From positions 3,038,001 to 3,102,000 of the forward strand of contig NZ_CP073696.1 in the NCBI RefSeq assembly GCF_025264645.1: a stretch of DNA of 64,000 nt, written 5' to 3'. The DNA is from Edaphobacter lichenicola (GTDB lineage: Bacteria; Acidobacteriota; Terriglobia; Terriglobales; Acidobacteriaceae). The notes under the pieces were generated by a model that saw nothing but the letters and a program-made list of their open reading frames with translations, was not told the origin of the DNA and ran no database searches. The translations under genes were made by a program, and so were the position numbers. Below, in pieces: positions 55,183 through 62,513 of this stretch; within the stretch, counting starts at the first letter, position 1; each line of letters starts with the position of its first letter.

Positions 55183-55278
55183 ATGTCGAGCCGCTTCCAA
55201 TTCGCTTTTTTTACCCTCTGCTATTGGCGCCATCCAGCGGCCAGCGGAGTTCTCGCATGCATCTCTGAAAACACCTAA
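55183..55278 (+). CDS. Aromatic leader peptide of aroK (31 codons)
   Basis: The peptide is M-S-S-R-F-Q-F-A-F-F-T-L-C-Y-W-R-H-P-A-A and ten or so more residues, ending at TAA. Four Phe, one Tyr and one Trp fall within residues 5-15, and a transcription terminator begins 27 nt past the stop, upstream of aroK. This is the layout of attenuator leader peptides, in which ribosome stalling at scarce aromatic tRNA allows an antiterminator. There is no Shine-Dalgarno sequence; the predicted transcript is nearly leaderless. The frame is too short to judge by coding statistics, so the call rests on this architecture. Confidence 0.65.
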   Translation: MSSRFQFAFFTLCYWRHPAASGVLACISENT

Positions 55279-55311
55279 ACAACTTCAGAGTCTTCGACCT
55301 TCCCGAGCCGC
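55244..55311 (+). promoter_or_regulatory. Candidate antiterminator pairing in the aroK leader
   Basis: GCGG (55244-55247) and CTCG (55252-55255) can pair with CCGC (55308-55311) and CGAG (55304-55307), eight pairs with a 4-nt bulge. This uses most of the left arm of the terminator. A separate hairpin CTCTGAA/TTCAGAG (55263-55269 with 55284-55290) lies inside. Confidence 0.45.
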
Positions 55312-55336
55312 AACCCCAAACAGGTTGCGGCTTTTT
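55306..55336 (+). terminator. Attenuator terminator upstream of aroK
   Basis: AGCCGCAACC-CCAAACA-GGTTGCGGCT is a perfect 10-bp stem followed by TTTTT. No ordinary gene lies in front of it on this strand; it sits between the leader peptide and aroK. Confidence 0.85.
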
Positions 55337-55393
55337 CATGTTCCGCTAGCAATTGATCTAAATAGAGCACCTGAAGAGAACCAAGGAGAGGCA

Positions 55394-55981
55394 ATGACGT
55401 CCACCGAACCCGTCGCACACATCGAAAACAAAACCGGCTCAGCCGAAAGCCCGGTTATCCCCGCCCACCTCAAACGTCTCGTCCTCACCGGCTTCATGGG
55501 AGCAGGCAAGTCCACCATCGGCCGACTCCTCGCCGACCGCCTCAACTGGAACTTCCTCGACCTCGACGCCCACCTCGAAGCCCGCACCGGAGCCACCATC
55601 CCCCAGCTCTTCGCCGAACAAGGCGAAGCCCGCTTCCGCCGCCTCGAATCCACCGCTCTCGCCTCTGCCCTCAGCCGCTCCAACACCGTCCTCGCCCTCG
55701 GCGGCGGCACGCCAGAGGACCTCACCAACCGTCTCCTCCTCGAACAGACTCCCGGCACCTTCACCATCTTCCTGGACGCACCCTTCCCCACCCTCTTCGA
55801 CCGCTGCATGCTGCAGGACATCGCCCGTCCCGTCCTCGAAGACCCCGCCGCTGCCCAACTCCGCTTCGAACGCCGCCACCCGCTCTACCGCCGCCTCGCC
55901 AACCTCACCCTCACCACCTCCAACCAGACTCCCGACCAGACCGTTCACGCACTCCTCACCAACGCATTCCGCCCTCAATAA
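55394..55981 (+). CDS. aroK: Shikimate kinase
   Basis: This 195-residue kinase phosphorylates shikimate with ATP in the aromatic pathway. It has the P-loop TGFMGAGKSTIGRLLA, DLDAHLE with the Asp that binds shikimate, FRRLESTAL, ALGGGTP (the GGG substrate loop) and the lid near RPVLEDP. Shikimate kinases are about 175; the first 24 residues are an extension. AAGGAGAGG lies before the ATG at 55394. It is preceded by a leader peptide and terminator that probably attenuate it. Confidence 0.94.
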   Translation: MTSTEPVAHIENKTGSAESPVIPAHLKRLVLTGFMGAGKSTIGRLLADRLNWNFLDLDAHLEARTGATIPQLFAEQGEARFRRLESTALASALSRSNTVLALGGGTPEDLTNRLLLEQTPGTFTIFLDAPFPTLFDRCMLQDIARPVLEDPAAAQLRFERRHPLYRRLANLTLTTSNQTPDQTVHALLTNAFRPQ

Positions 55982-56062
55982 AAGGGTTCCTCATCGCGCA
56001 CTCTGTTGACGGAGGGAAATTCGCATCACTAGACTCGACTGATCTGATCCAGGAGGTGCGCC

Positions 56063-56599
56063 GTGAAGCTCTCAGTATTCTGTGGAGTAAGCGTAGATGG
56101 CTTTCTGGCACGGCCTGACCACTCACTCGATTTTCTGGATACCGATGACCAGGAGCCCCACGGCTTCGAAGAATTCTATGGCAGCGTCGATGTCATCGTG
56201 ATCGGACGCAAGACCTTCGAAGTCGTGCTGACATTTGGCGAATGGCCTTACGGCAGCAAGCCGGTAGTCGTGCTAAGCAGTAATCCGCTCAATCTCTCCT
56301 CCATCAAAGACGCAGTCGTCGAACAGATCTCGGGCGAACCCTCCGAAATCGTAACCCAGCTCAAAGCTCGCAGCTTCAAACACGCCTACATCGATGGCGG
56401 CATCACGATTCAGCGATTTCTCGCCTCTGGCCTGATCAACCGAATGATAGTCACACGCGTGCCGGTCCTGATTGGATCAGGTATCCCGTTATTCGGTCCG
56501 ATACCGCGTGACATCAGCCTTCACCATGTCGCAACGCGCACCTTCAAAGGTGGCCTGGTGCAGACCGAATACGAGCTGAACGCAAGAGCAACGCCATAG
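56063..56599 (+). CDS. RibD C-terminal/dihydrofolate reductase-like protein
   Basis: This 178-residue protein starts MKLSVFCGVSVDGFLAR, has DVIVIGRKTFEVVLTF and HAYIDGGITIQRFLASGLINRMIVTRVPVLIGSGIPLFG, typical of the DHFR-like RibD_C domain, which binds NADPH. The reaction is unknown; family members are often called dihydrofolate reductase without proof. AGGAGGTG precedes the GTG at 56063 by about 5 nt. Confidence 0.85.
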   Translation: MKLSVFCGVSVDGFLARPDHSLDFLDTDDQEPHGFEEFYGSVDVIVIGRKTFEVVLTFGEWPYGSKPVVVLSSNPLNLSSIKDAVVEQISGEPSEIVTQLKARSFKHAYIDGGITIQRFLASGLINRMIVTRVPVLIGSGIPLFGPIPRDISLHHVATRTFKGGLVQTEYELNARATP

Positions 56600-56621
56600 A
56601 CGATGCAGGTCGCTTCACTTT

Positions 56622-56680
56622 TGTTTGTCGTTCCCGAAGGGAATCTGCGTTTGCAGTCTCTCTCTTTGAGTCGAGCGGTA
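56622..56680. repeat. Dispersed-repeat copy R3
   Basis: GTTTGTCGTTCCCGAAGGGAATCTGCG with a pyrimidine-rich tail resembles the repeat core at 1080-1096. It lies between the DHFR-like gene and the arsR promoter. Confidence 0.45.
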
Positions 56681-56689
56681 AAATTCCAC

Positions 56690-56717
56690 TTGACATATGC
56701 CAATATAGGAATATGTT
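56690..56717 (+). promoter_or_regulatory. ArsR-type promoter-operator
   Basis: TTGACA (56690-56695) and TATGTT (56712-56717) are 16 bases apart. An imperfect palindrome, ACATATGCC-AATAT-AGGAATATGT, covers the promoter, as expected for autoregulation. The -10 ends 6 nt before the arsR ATG, so the transcript should be leaderless. Confidence 0.7.
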
Positions 56718-56723
56718 AAACGC

Positions 56724-57092
56724 ATGGCACGAGCTGCAACAACAACCGACGTCTTCAACGCAATCGCGGAGCCCCGGCGGCGCGAGGTAATTGCTGTACT
56801 CGCAGATGGCAAGGAGTACGCAGTAGGCGAGGTAGTGGTGCGATTGCGGATGTCGCAGCCCGCTGTCTCAAAGCACCTCGGTGTCTTGCGCAAGGTCGGG
56901 GTCGTGTCGGTCATCAAACGCGGACAGCATCGCATGTATAAGCTGAACGCCGCCGAGCTGAAGCCAGTGCATGACTGGGTAAAGACGTTCGAGCGGTACT
57001 GGACCCATCAACTCGGCCAGATCAAGGAGCGTGCAGAGCGAAAGGCTTTGCAGCGAATTATCTCAAACGACAGCGGAACAAAGGAGGAGTAA
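56724..57092 (+). CDS. ArsR-family transcriptional regulator
   Basis: This 122-residue winged-helix protein (DVFNAIAEPRRREVIAVLADGKEYAVGEVVVRLRMSQPAVSKHLGVLRKVGVV, residues 9-61) belongs to the ArsR branch that sits next to SRPBCC proteins. It lacks the metal-binding CxxC motifs of ArsR/SmtB sensors, so the signal is probably not a metal. No ribosome site precedes the ATG, consistent with leaderless mRNA. Next to it follow an SRPBCC gene with no gap, two small genes and a DUF899 gene. Confidence 0.92.
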   Translation: MARAATTTDVFNAIAEPRRREVIAVLADGKEYAVGEVVVRLRMSQPAVSKHLGVLRKVGVVSVIKRGQHRMYKLNAAELKPVHDWVKTFERYWTHQLGQIKERAERKALQRIISNDSGTKEE

Positions 57093-57548
57093 ATGGCAGC
57101 AACAATTCAGGACCAGGTCGTTCAGGCCTTCGAGATCGTGAAAGAGGAAGAGATCGCAGCGCCGATCGACATCGTCTTCGAGACGATTCTGGAGCAGATG
57201 GGACCGCTCAACGCGACTCCCGAGAAACCGATGCCGATGAAGCTCGAAGCGTGGCCAGGCGGCCGCTGGTATCGCGATCTCGGAGCCAACACAGGACACT
57301 TCTGGGGCGTGGTCCAGGCGCTCAAACCACCATCGCTGCTCGAGATCTGCGGGCCCCTCTTTATGTCGACGCCCGCAACCTCAAATATTCAGTACCGGCT
57401 GACAGAAGAGAACGGATTGACCCGTGTCCGGTTCGTCCATCGCGCAATGGGGTGGATCGGCGACAACGACCGCGGAGTGGACGCCGGCTGGACAGACCTG
57501 ATGACCCGCATTCGCACGGCGGCAGAGAAGCATGGCAACAGACCTTGA
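57093..57548 (+). CDS. SRPBCC/AHSA1-like protein
   Basis: This 151-residue protein has the START-like helix-grip fold: FEIVKEEEIAAPIDIVFETILEQM, MKLEAWPGGRWYRDLGANTGHFWGVV, and a C-terminal helix TDLMTRIRTAAEKHG. Such proteins bind hydrophobic ligands. The start directly follows the arsR stop (TAAATGG), and AAAGGAGG at the end of arsR is the ribosome site. Confidence 0.9.
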   Translation: MAATIQDQVVQAFEIVKEEEIAAPIDIVFETILEQMGPLNATPEKPMPMKLEAWPGGRWYRDLGANTGHFWGVVQALKPPSLLEICGPLFMSTPATSNIQYRLTEENGLTRVRFVHRAMGWIGDNDRGVDAGWTDLMTRIRTAAEKHGNRP

Positions 57549-57584
57549 ACCGAGGCAACAAACGATGAACCAGGAGGTGAGCGT

Positions 57585-57683
57585 ATGAAAACGGCGGACA
57601 GAAGATCTCTGACAACCGGAATCAATCGCGTTCCCAAACGACCTGCAGATTGGCACAAGCCGGACGAGCCGGACGGAAAGTAG
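57585..57683 (+). CDS. Very small protein, 32 aa
   Basis: MKTADRRSLTTGINRVPKRP is followed by ADWHKPDEPDGK and TAG. A perfect AGGAGGTGA lies 5 nt before the ATG, and the stop is only two bases before the next start. No family is known. The excellent ribosome site makes it likely to be translated, if only to couple the next gene. Confidence 0.55.
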   Translation: MKTADRRSLTTGINRVPKRPADWHKPDEPDGK

Positions 57684-57685
57684 CC

Positions 57686-57943
57686 ATGTGTCCGCTGTGT
57701 CTCGCAACAGTGGCCTGGATCGCCGCAGGAGCAACCTCGACAGGCGGAATCTCCGCGCTGGTCGTCAGTAGGTTTCGCGGCAAAGACCAGGAGACGACAC
57801 GAAAAACCGAAAGCAAGGAGACCCAACATGAACACGCCGAACACGCTGAACATGAAAACGCCCCCGATCGTCTCGCCAGAGCAGTGGGAGGCAGCGCGCC
57901 TGCAACTGCTCGTCAAGGAGAAGGAACTAACCCGCGCCCGTGA
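57686..57943 (+). CDS. Small membrane-associated protein, 85 aa, overlapping the DUF899 gene
   Basis: The frame begins MCPLCLATVAWIAAGATSTGG and has one hydrophobic helix with a CPLC motif, which I recall as a small protein of about 55 residues next to DUF899 genes in several phyla. Here it runs on for 30 or more residues, rich in His and Glu (HEHAEHAEHENAP), and overlaps the DUF899 start by 116 nt in another frame. GGAAAG is the ribosome site. The tail may be a stop-codon loss. Confidence 0.65.
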   Translation: MCPLCLATVAWIAAGATSTGGISALVVSRFRGKDQETTRKTESKETQHEHAEHAEHENAPDRLARAVGGSAPATARQGEGTNPRP

Positions 57944-58574
57944 TGCGATGGCCGCCGAGCGTCGGCGAATGCCGTGGCTGGCCGTCGAAAAGAAGTACGA
58001 GTTCGACGGGCCCAACGGCAAAGCAAGCCTCCTCGACTTGTTCGATGGGCGCCGTCAACTCGTCGTCTACCGCGCCTTCTTCGAACCAGGCGTATTCGGC
58101 TGGCCCGATCATGCCTGCCGCGGCTGCTCTTTTGGAGCAGACCAGCTCGGTCACCTCTCCCACCTGAACGCTCGCGACACAACCCTCGTATACGCCTCGA
58201 GAGCACCGCAAACCGACATCGCGCGACTCAAGACGCGGATGGGCTGGGACATGCCATGGTTCACGATCACCGACAGCTTCGACAGCGACTTCGGCGTCAA
58301 CGAGTGGCATGGCACCAACGTCTTCTTCCGCGACGGAGACCGCGTCTTCCGCACGTATTTCATCAACAACCGCGGCGACGAGGCGATGGCAACCACGTGG
58401 AGTTACCTCGATGCGACCCCACTCGGCAGACAGGAAGAATGGGAGGACTCCCCAGAGGGTTACCCCCAGACCCCACCCTACAAATGGTGGAACTGGCACG
58501 ACGAATACGCCACCGCTGCTGCCTCGCCCGATGCAAGGTGGGTCAAGGTAATCAACAACGCACTGGCGACGTAA
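57828..58574 (+). CDS. DUF899 thioredoxin-like protein
   Basis: This 248-residue protein has the DUF899 core: YEFDGPNGKASLLDLFDGRRQLVVYRAFF, HACRGCSFGADQLGHLSHLNARDTT, LKTRMGWDMPWFTITDSFDSDFGVNEWHGTNVFFRDG. The CxGC motif is in the conserved position, so a thioredoxin-like redox role is likely; the substrate is unknown. AAGGAG lies 8 nt before the ATG. It is the last gene of the ArsR cassette and overlaps the preceding small gene. Confidence 0.9.
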   Translation: MNTPNTLNMKTPPIVSPEQWEAARLQLLVKEKELTRARDAMAAERRRMPWLAVEKKYEFDGPNGKASLLDLFDGRRQLVVYRAFFEPGVFGWPDHACRGCSFGADQLGHLSHLNARDTTLVYASRAPQTDIARLKTRMGWDMPWFTITDSFDSDFGVNEWHGTNVFFRDGDRVFRTYFINNRGDEAMATTWSYLDATPLGRQEEWEDSPEGYPQTPPYKWWNWHDEYATAAASPDARWVKVINNALAT

Positions 58575-58782
58575 CCCCCCTACGACCCCCGCAACCTCAA
58601 CGCCCAGCGGCAACCCAATTGCCAAACGCGGTGAAGCGCAGTCCGTCACCAGCAGACTGCGCTTCAATCAGCTCCCCGCCTCAAAGAGAAACACCGGCCT
58701 GACTCAAACTTCGCACTTCCGTCCCAAGCCCCTACGGCGCACACTAGATGCATCCAATAGTCAGCACCCCAGGAGAATCCAG

Positions 58783-59835
58783 CTGACCACTCCAACCACC
58801 GAAGACCTCACGCCCTACGAAAAGAAAACCCGAGCCGTCTCCCGCGGCAACATCCTCTTCGTCTTCGCCGTCATTCTTCTCCTCGCCCTTGCCTGGACCC
58901 TCCAGAAAGAGCTGCTGATCCTCTACGTCAGTGCTCTCTTCGCGGTCGTCCTCATGCCCGCCGTAACCCGCATCACCAAGCTGAGAGTTCGCAGCTACCA
59001 TCCCTCCCGGCCCGTTGCCATTATCTTGCTGATCGTAGCCGTCACTGCCGTCCTCGCTCTCTTCTTCACCACTGGCCTTCCCCCCGTCCTCCGCGACCTC
59101 AGCAACTTCTCCGCCGAACTCCCCAAGCGTATTCCCGAGATGGTCGGTCGCATCAAAAAGCTTCCCCTCGCCGACAAGTTCGGCATCGACTCCCTCGCCC
59201 AGCGCACCGCCGGAGCCGTCGACGCCACCGCAGGCTATCTCTTCACCGCCCTCCCCAACTGGCTCTCCCACCTCTTCGACATCCTCACCGCCGCCTTCCT
59301 CTGCATCTACTTCATGCTCGAAGGCGAACACGCCTACGACTTCTTCCTCTCGCTCTTCCCCAAAGCCGAACGCGGCCGTCTCAACAACACCTTCAAAAAA
59401 GCCGAGAGCAAAGTCAGTAAATGGCTCCTCGGCCAGGGCCTGCTCATGCTCATTCTGGGCATCTCCAGCACCATCGTCTTCGGTCTCCTCCACGTCCGCT
59501 ACTTCCTTCTCCTCGGCTTTCTCATGGGCCTGTTGAACATCATCCCCATCGCCGGCGGCGTCATCACCATCGTGCTCGCAGCCGGCGTCGCAGCACTCGA
59601 CTCCTGGACCAAGGCCGCCGGCGTCCTCATCTTCTACCTCATCTACGTCAACATTGAGAGCGCCTTCCTCACCCCGCGCATCATGCGCTCCAGCGTCAAT
59701 CTCATGGGCCTGACGGTCCTGGTCGCACTCCTTCTCGGTACAGCTCTCGCCGGGGTCGTCGGTGCCCTGGTCTCCGTCCCCACCGCTGCCCTCATCGCCG
59801 TCTTCCTCGACGAGTACGCCGTTCAGCGCGACTGA
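58783..59835 (+). CDS. AI-2E family transporter, probable CTG start
   Basis: This 350-residue membrane protein has the AI-2E/PerM layout: two N-terminal helices (NILFVFAVILLLALAW and ELLILYVSALFAVVLMP), a soluble loop, and a C-terminal helix set with IYVNIESAFLTPRIMRSSVNLMGLTVL. The first ATG in frame (58954) would cut off both first helices. The only in-frame site with a ribosome sequence is CTG at 58783 (AGGAGA 6 nt upstream, protein LTTPTTEDLTPYEKK). In E. coli TqsA exports AI-2; other members export different small molecules. Confidence 0.82.
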   Translation: MTTPTTEDLTPYEKKTRAVSRGNILFVFAVILLLALAWTLQKELLILYVSALFAVVLMPAVTRITKLRVRSYHPSRPVAIILLIVAVTAVLALFFTTGLPPVLRDLSNFSAELPKRIPEMVGRIKKLPLADKFGIDSLAQRTAGAVDATAGYLFTALPNWLSHLFDILTAAFLCIYFMLEGEHAYDFFLSLFPKAERGRLNNTFKKAESKVSKWLLGQGLLMLILGISSTIVFGLLHVRYFLLLGFLMGLLNIIPIAGGVITIVLAAGVAALDSWTKAAGVLIFYLIYVNIESAFLTPRIMRSSVNLMGLTVLVALLLGTALAGVVGALVSVPTAALIAVFLDEYAVQRD

Positions 59836-59978
59836 ATCCACCGCGTTAACACTCCCGTCAAAAGTCTCAAAAGGCAAACGTTGTATCGCACCGCAGATCA
59901 GCGCTTAGCACTTCGCCCGCAATAAAATTTGCCGCAATTTATTTTTTTTTAATCTTCTGAAAATCAAACACCCTTGCT

Positions 59979-60614
59979 ATGCTTCTCCCAGTGTCCGATC
60001 TCAAGTTCGCTCAACCCGCTCGAAGCAACCTGTTGGCACCCGTTCTCTTAGCCTTCCTGATCCTTGGCATCACTCTTGCTTTGGCAATCCGTTACACCCC
60101 GCACAGGACAGCAGACCTCACCATCACTCGCACTGTTGTCTATCCCGTCCACACCGTCTTCAAAGGAGACTCCATCGTCGTCGGCCACGATCAGGCCCAG
60201 GACGACCTCTACGTCCTCACCACCCTCCGCATCGATGACCGCCTTCATCTCCCCCTCTTCCTCAAAGACCTCACCGCCACCCTCACCACCGCCGATGGCC
60301 AGGAGTTCACCACCAACGCCACCGAAAAAGACGACTTCGCCAGCATCTACACCTCCTTCCCCGCCCTCAAACCCCTAGCCTCCGACCCGCTCCTCCGCGA
60401 GACCATGATCAATCCCGGCCAATCCGCGGAAGGTATGATCCTCCTCCACTTCCCAGTCACGCAGGAGGTTTGGGATCACCGCCGCACCGCCTATCTCAAC
60501 GTCGACCTTTACCATCAGGGCCAGCAAAGCATCCTCATCAGCCGCGCCAGCGAGCCGTCCATCAGCTCCTCCTCCAAAAACAAAAATCAGAGCAAGCTCA
60601 AAGACAATAACTAA
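59979..60614 (+). CDS. Membrane-anchored hypothetical protein, 211 aa
   Basis: One helix (LLAPVLLAFLILGITLALAI) near the N-terminus is followed by a beta-rich domain (TITRTVVYPVHTVFKGDSIVVGHDQAQ, TATLTTADGQEF, FPALKPLASDPLLRETMINPGQSAEGMILLHFPV), which looks like an immunoglobulin-type sandwich facing the periplasm. The C-terminal 20 residues are Ser/Lys-rich. Family unknown. It may be translated with rsmE 42 nt downstream. Confidence 0.7.
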   Translation: MLLPVSDLKFAQPARSNLLAPVLLAFLILGITLALAIRYTPHRTADLTITRTVVYPVHTVFKGDSIVVGHDQAQDDLYVLTTLRIDDRLHLPLFLKDLTATLTTADGQEFTTNATEKDDFASIYTSFPALKPLASDPLLRETMINPGQSAEGMILLHFPVTQEVWDHRRTAYLNVDLYHQGQQSILISRASEPSISSSSKNKNQSKLKDNN

Positions 60615-60656
60615 CTTCGGCGCAAAGATTTAAAGTAGAACCATGGATTTAGAACC

Positions 60657-61382
60657 ATGACCCGCCGCCGATGGATCGCCGACACCTGGACCGCCACCAC
60701 CGCAACCCTCACCGGCGACCAGGCCATCCACCTCGCCCGCGTCCTCCGCGCCGAACCCGGCCAGATCTACGACGTCGTCGCTGGCGGCTTCCTCCACCGC
60801 GCCGAGATCACCAGCGTCTCCGAAGCAGAAGTCCACTTCACCCTCCATGAAGAGCTCGAGTCCGACGCCGCCCTACCCCTCCATCTCCTCCTTGCCGTCT
60901 TCAAGTTCGACCACATGGAGTGGGCCATCGAAAAGGCCACCGAACTCGGCATCGCCCGCATCACTCCCATCCTCGCCCGCCGCACCGAAAAGCACCTCGC
61001 CCAGGCAGCCCTCAAGCGAACCGAACGCTGGCGCCGCATCGTCCTCGAAGCCTCCAAGCAATCCCGCCGCACCACCATCCCCGAGGTCGCCGATCCCACC
61101 CCACTGAAACAAGCCCTCGCCGAAGAAAAATCACCCACCCGCATCCTCCTCAGCGAAACCGAGCAAGCCCTCACCCTAACCGCAGCCCTCACCGCCGCAA
61201 AATCCGCACAAAACGAGACCGACACGGCCCTGGCCATCGGCCCCGAAGGCGGCTGGACTCCCGAAGAGATGTCCCTCTTCACACAGCACAACTGGCGACA
61301 CGTCACCCTCGGCCCCCGCATCCTCCGCGCCGAAACAGCCGCCATCGCCGCCATCGCAATCGCCGCCACCCACCTGAGCTAG
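60657..61382 (+). CDS. rsmE: 16S rRNA (uracil(1498)-N(3))-methyltransferase
   Basis: This 241-residue SPOUT enzyme methylates U1498 in the decoding centre of 16S rRNA. It has the N-terminal PUA-like part (HLARVLRAEPGQIYDVVAGG), AVFKFDHMEWAIEKATELGIARITPILA, and the SAM knot with IGPEGGWTPEE and LGPRILRAETAAIAA. The start ATG overlaps TGA of a 5-codon frame beginning at 60643. Length is normal. Confidence 0.95.
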   Translation: MTRRRWIADTWTATTATLTGDQAIHLARVLRAEPGQIYDVVAGGFLHRAEITSVSEAEVHFTLHEELESDAALPLHLLLAVFKFDHMEWAIEKATELGIARITPILARRTEKHLAQAALKRTERWRRIVLEASKQSRRTTIPEVADPTPLKQALAEEKSPTRILLSETEQALTLTAALTAAKSAQNETDTALAIGPEGGWTPEEMSLFTQHNWRHVTLGPRILRAETAAIAAIAIAATHLS

Positions 61383-61501
61383 ACCCGGCAAAACCGCACC
61401 CATCGTGTCTTCCCTGCTAATCCTTTCCTCCCTTCCTAGAACATTTGCTAGTGCCCCTTCCCACGTCTGCTGCCTAGACTGATCCAGTCGAGGTAACGAT
61501 C

Positions 61502-62428
61502 ATGAAGAAGCTCCGCGCACTCCGATTCACCACGCTCATCGCTCTGGTCACTTTACCCTTTGCTCTCCCCAGCCAGCGTGCCATCGCGCAACAGACGCAA
61601 CTCCAGGGAGTCATCGACGGCCGCAGCGGCCCCACCATGTCCCTCCGTCTCATCGGAGCACCCGACGCAACCGTCCTCCTCACCGACAGTACCGACGTCG
61701 GCGAAGTCGAAGGCGTCTTTCACGGCCGCACCAAGCAGATGCCCATGACCGCCCTCATCCCTGGCCTGCCCGTGCAGGTCAAAGGAGCGCTCAACGATCA
61801 AAATCAACTCGTCGCAGATAGCGTCAAGTTCAAGGGATCCGATCTCAAGGCCGCCGTGGATGCTCAGGCCGGCCTGCAACCCACCGAGCAGAAGGTAGCC
61901 GCCAACTCCGCCGCAATACAGCAAAGCCAGCAAGAGCTCGCCGCCCAACAAGCCGCCCTTCAGGCACAGCAGGCCCAGCTCACCGCCGAGCAGCAAAAAA
62001 TCGCCGCCAACAAAGCCGCCATCGCCGCAGACAACAAGCGCTTCGGCGAACTCGGCCAATACAACATCCTCGGCGAAACTACCGTTCTCTTCGGCAACGG
62101 CAAAACCGCCGTAGATCCGCAGTATCAAGCTCAGCTCCTGCAGTTGGCCCAGCAAGCCAAGGGAATCACCGCCTACATCATCCAGGTTCAGGGCTATGCC
62201 TCTGCCGTCGGCAGCGCCGCACTGAACCAGAGACTCAGCAGTGAACGAGCCAGCGCCGTCACCGCAATCCTCGAGCAACAGGGCCAGGTGCCCCTCACCA
62301 ACATGCTCGCTCCAGGCGCCATGGGCACCTCAAACCAGGTCGACTCCGACAAAACCGCAGAAGGTCAAGCCGAGAATCGCCGCGTAGTCGTCAGAATCCT
62401 GCAAAACAAAGGCATCGCAGGTAGCTAA
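61502..62428 (+). CDS. OmpA-family protein with coiled coil
   Basis: This 308-residue protein has a signal peptide (MKKLRALRFTTLIALVTLPFA), a beta-rich N-terminal region (IDGRSGPTMSLRL), a Gln/Ala-rich coiled coil at about 130-180, and an OmpA-like C-terminal domain (TTVLFGNGKTAVDPQY, NQRLSSERASAVTAIL, NRRVVVRIL) that should bind peptidoglycan. It lacks a barrel, so it is more like a periplasmic spacer. It ends at a hairpin. Confidence 0.85.
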   Translation: MKKLRALRFTTLIALVTLPFALPSQRAIAQQTQLQGVIDGRSGPTMSLRLIGAPDATVLLTDSTDVGEVEGVFHGRTKQMPMTALIPGLPVQVKGALNDQNQLVADSVKFKGSDLKAAVDAQAGLQPTEQKVAANSAAIQQSQQELAAQQAALQAQQAQLTAEQQKIAANKAAIAADNKRFGELGQYNILGETTVLFGNGKTAVDPQYQAQLLQLAQQAKGITAYIIQVQGYASAVGSAALNQRLSSERASAVTAILEQQGQVPLTNMLAPGAMGTSNQVDSDKTAEGQAENRRVVVRILQNKGIAGS

Positions 62429-62453
62429 TCACCAATATCTCCATCACCAACAA

Positions 62454-62481
62454 AAGTGCCCGAGCCAAAGCCCGGGCACTT
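62454..62481. terminator. Hairpin between convergent genes
   Basis: AAGTGCCCG and CGGGCACTT enclose AGCCAAAGCC; a 9-bp stem between the OmpA-like and dnaJ genes. The T-tract is poor. Confidence 0.6.
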
Positions 62482-62513
62482 CAAATTGCTCGCAATCTTA
62501 TTAACTAAGCTGA

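Noticed and set aside
55008..55268. 86-residue plus-strand frame
   Set aside because: Runs through the aroK leader in a different frame; composition random, start inside the VWA gene's 5' end.
58744..59877. Long minus-strand frame of 377 residues, very acidic
   Set aside because: It is the antisense of the AI-2E transporter gene; the Glu/Asp/Gly-rich composition is what one gets from complementing its codons, and it has no family features.
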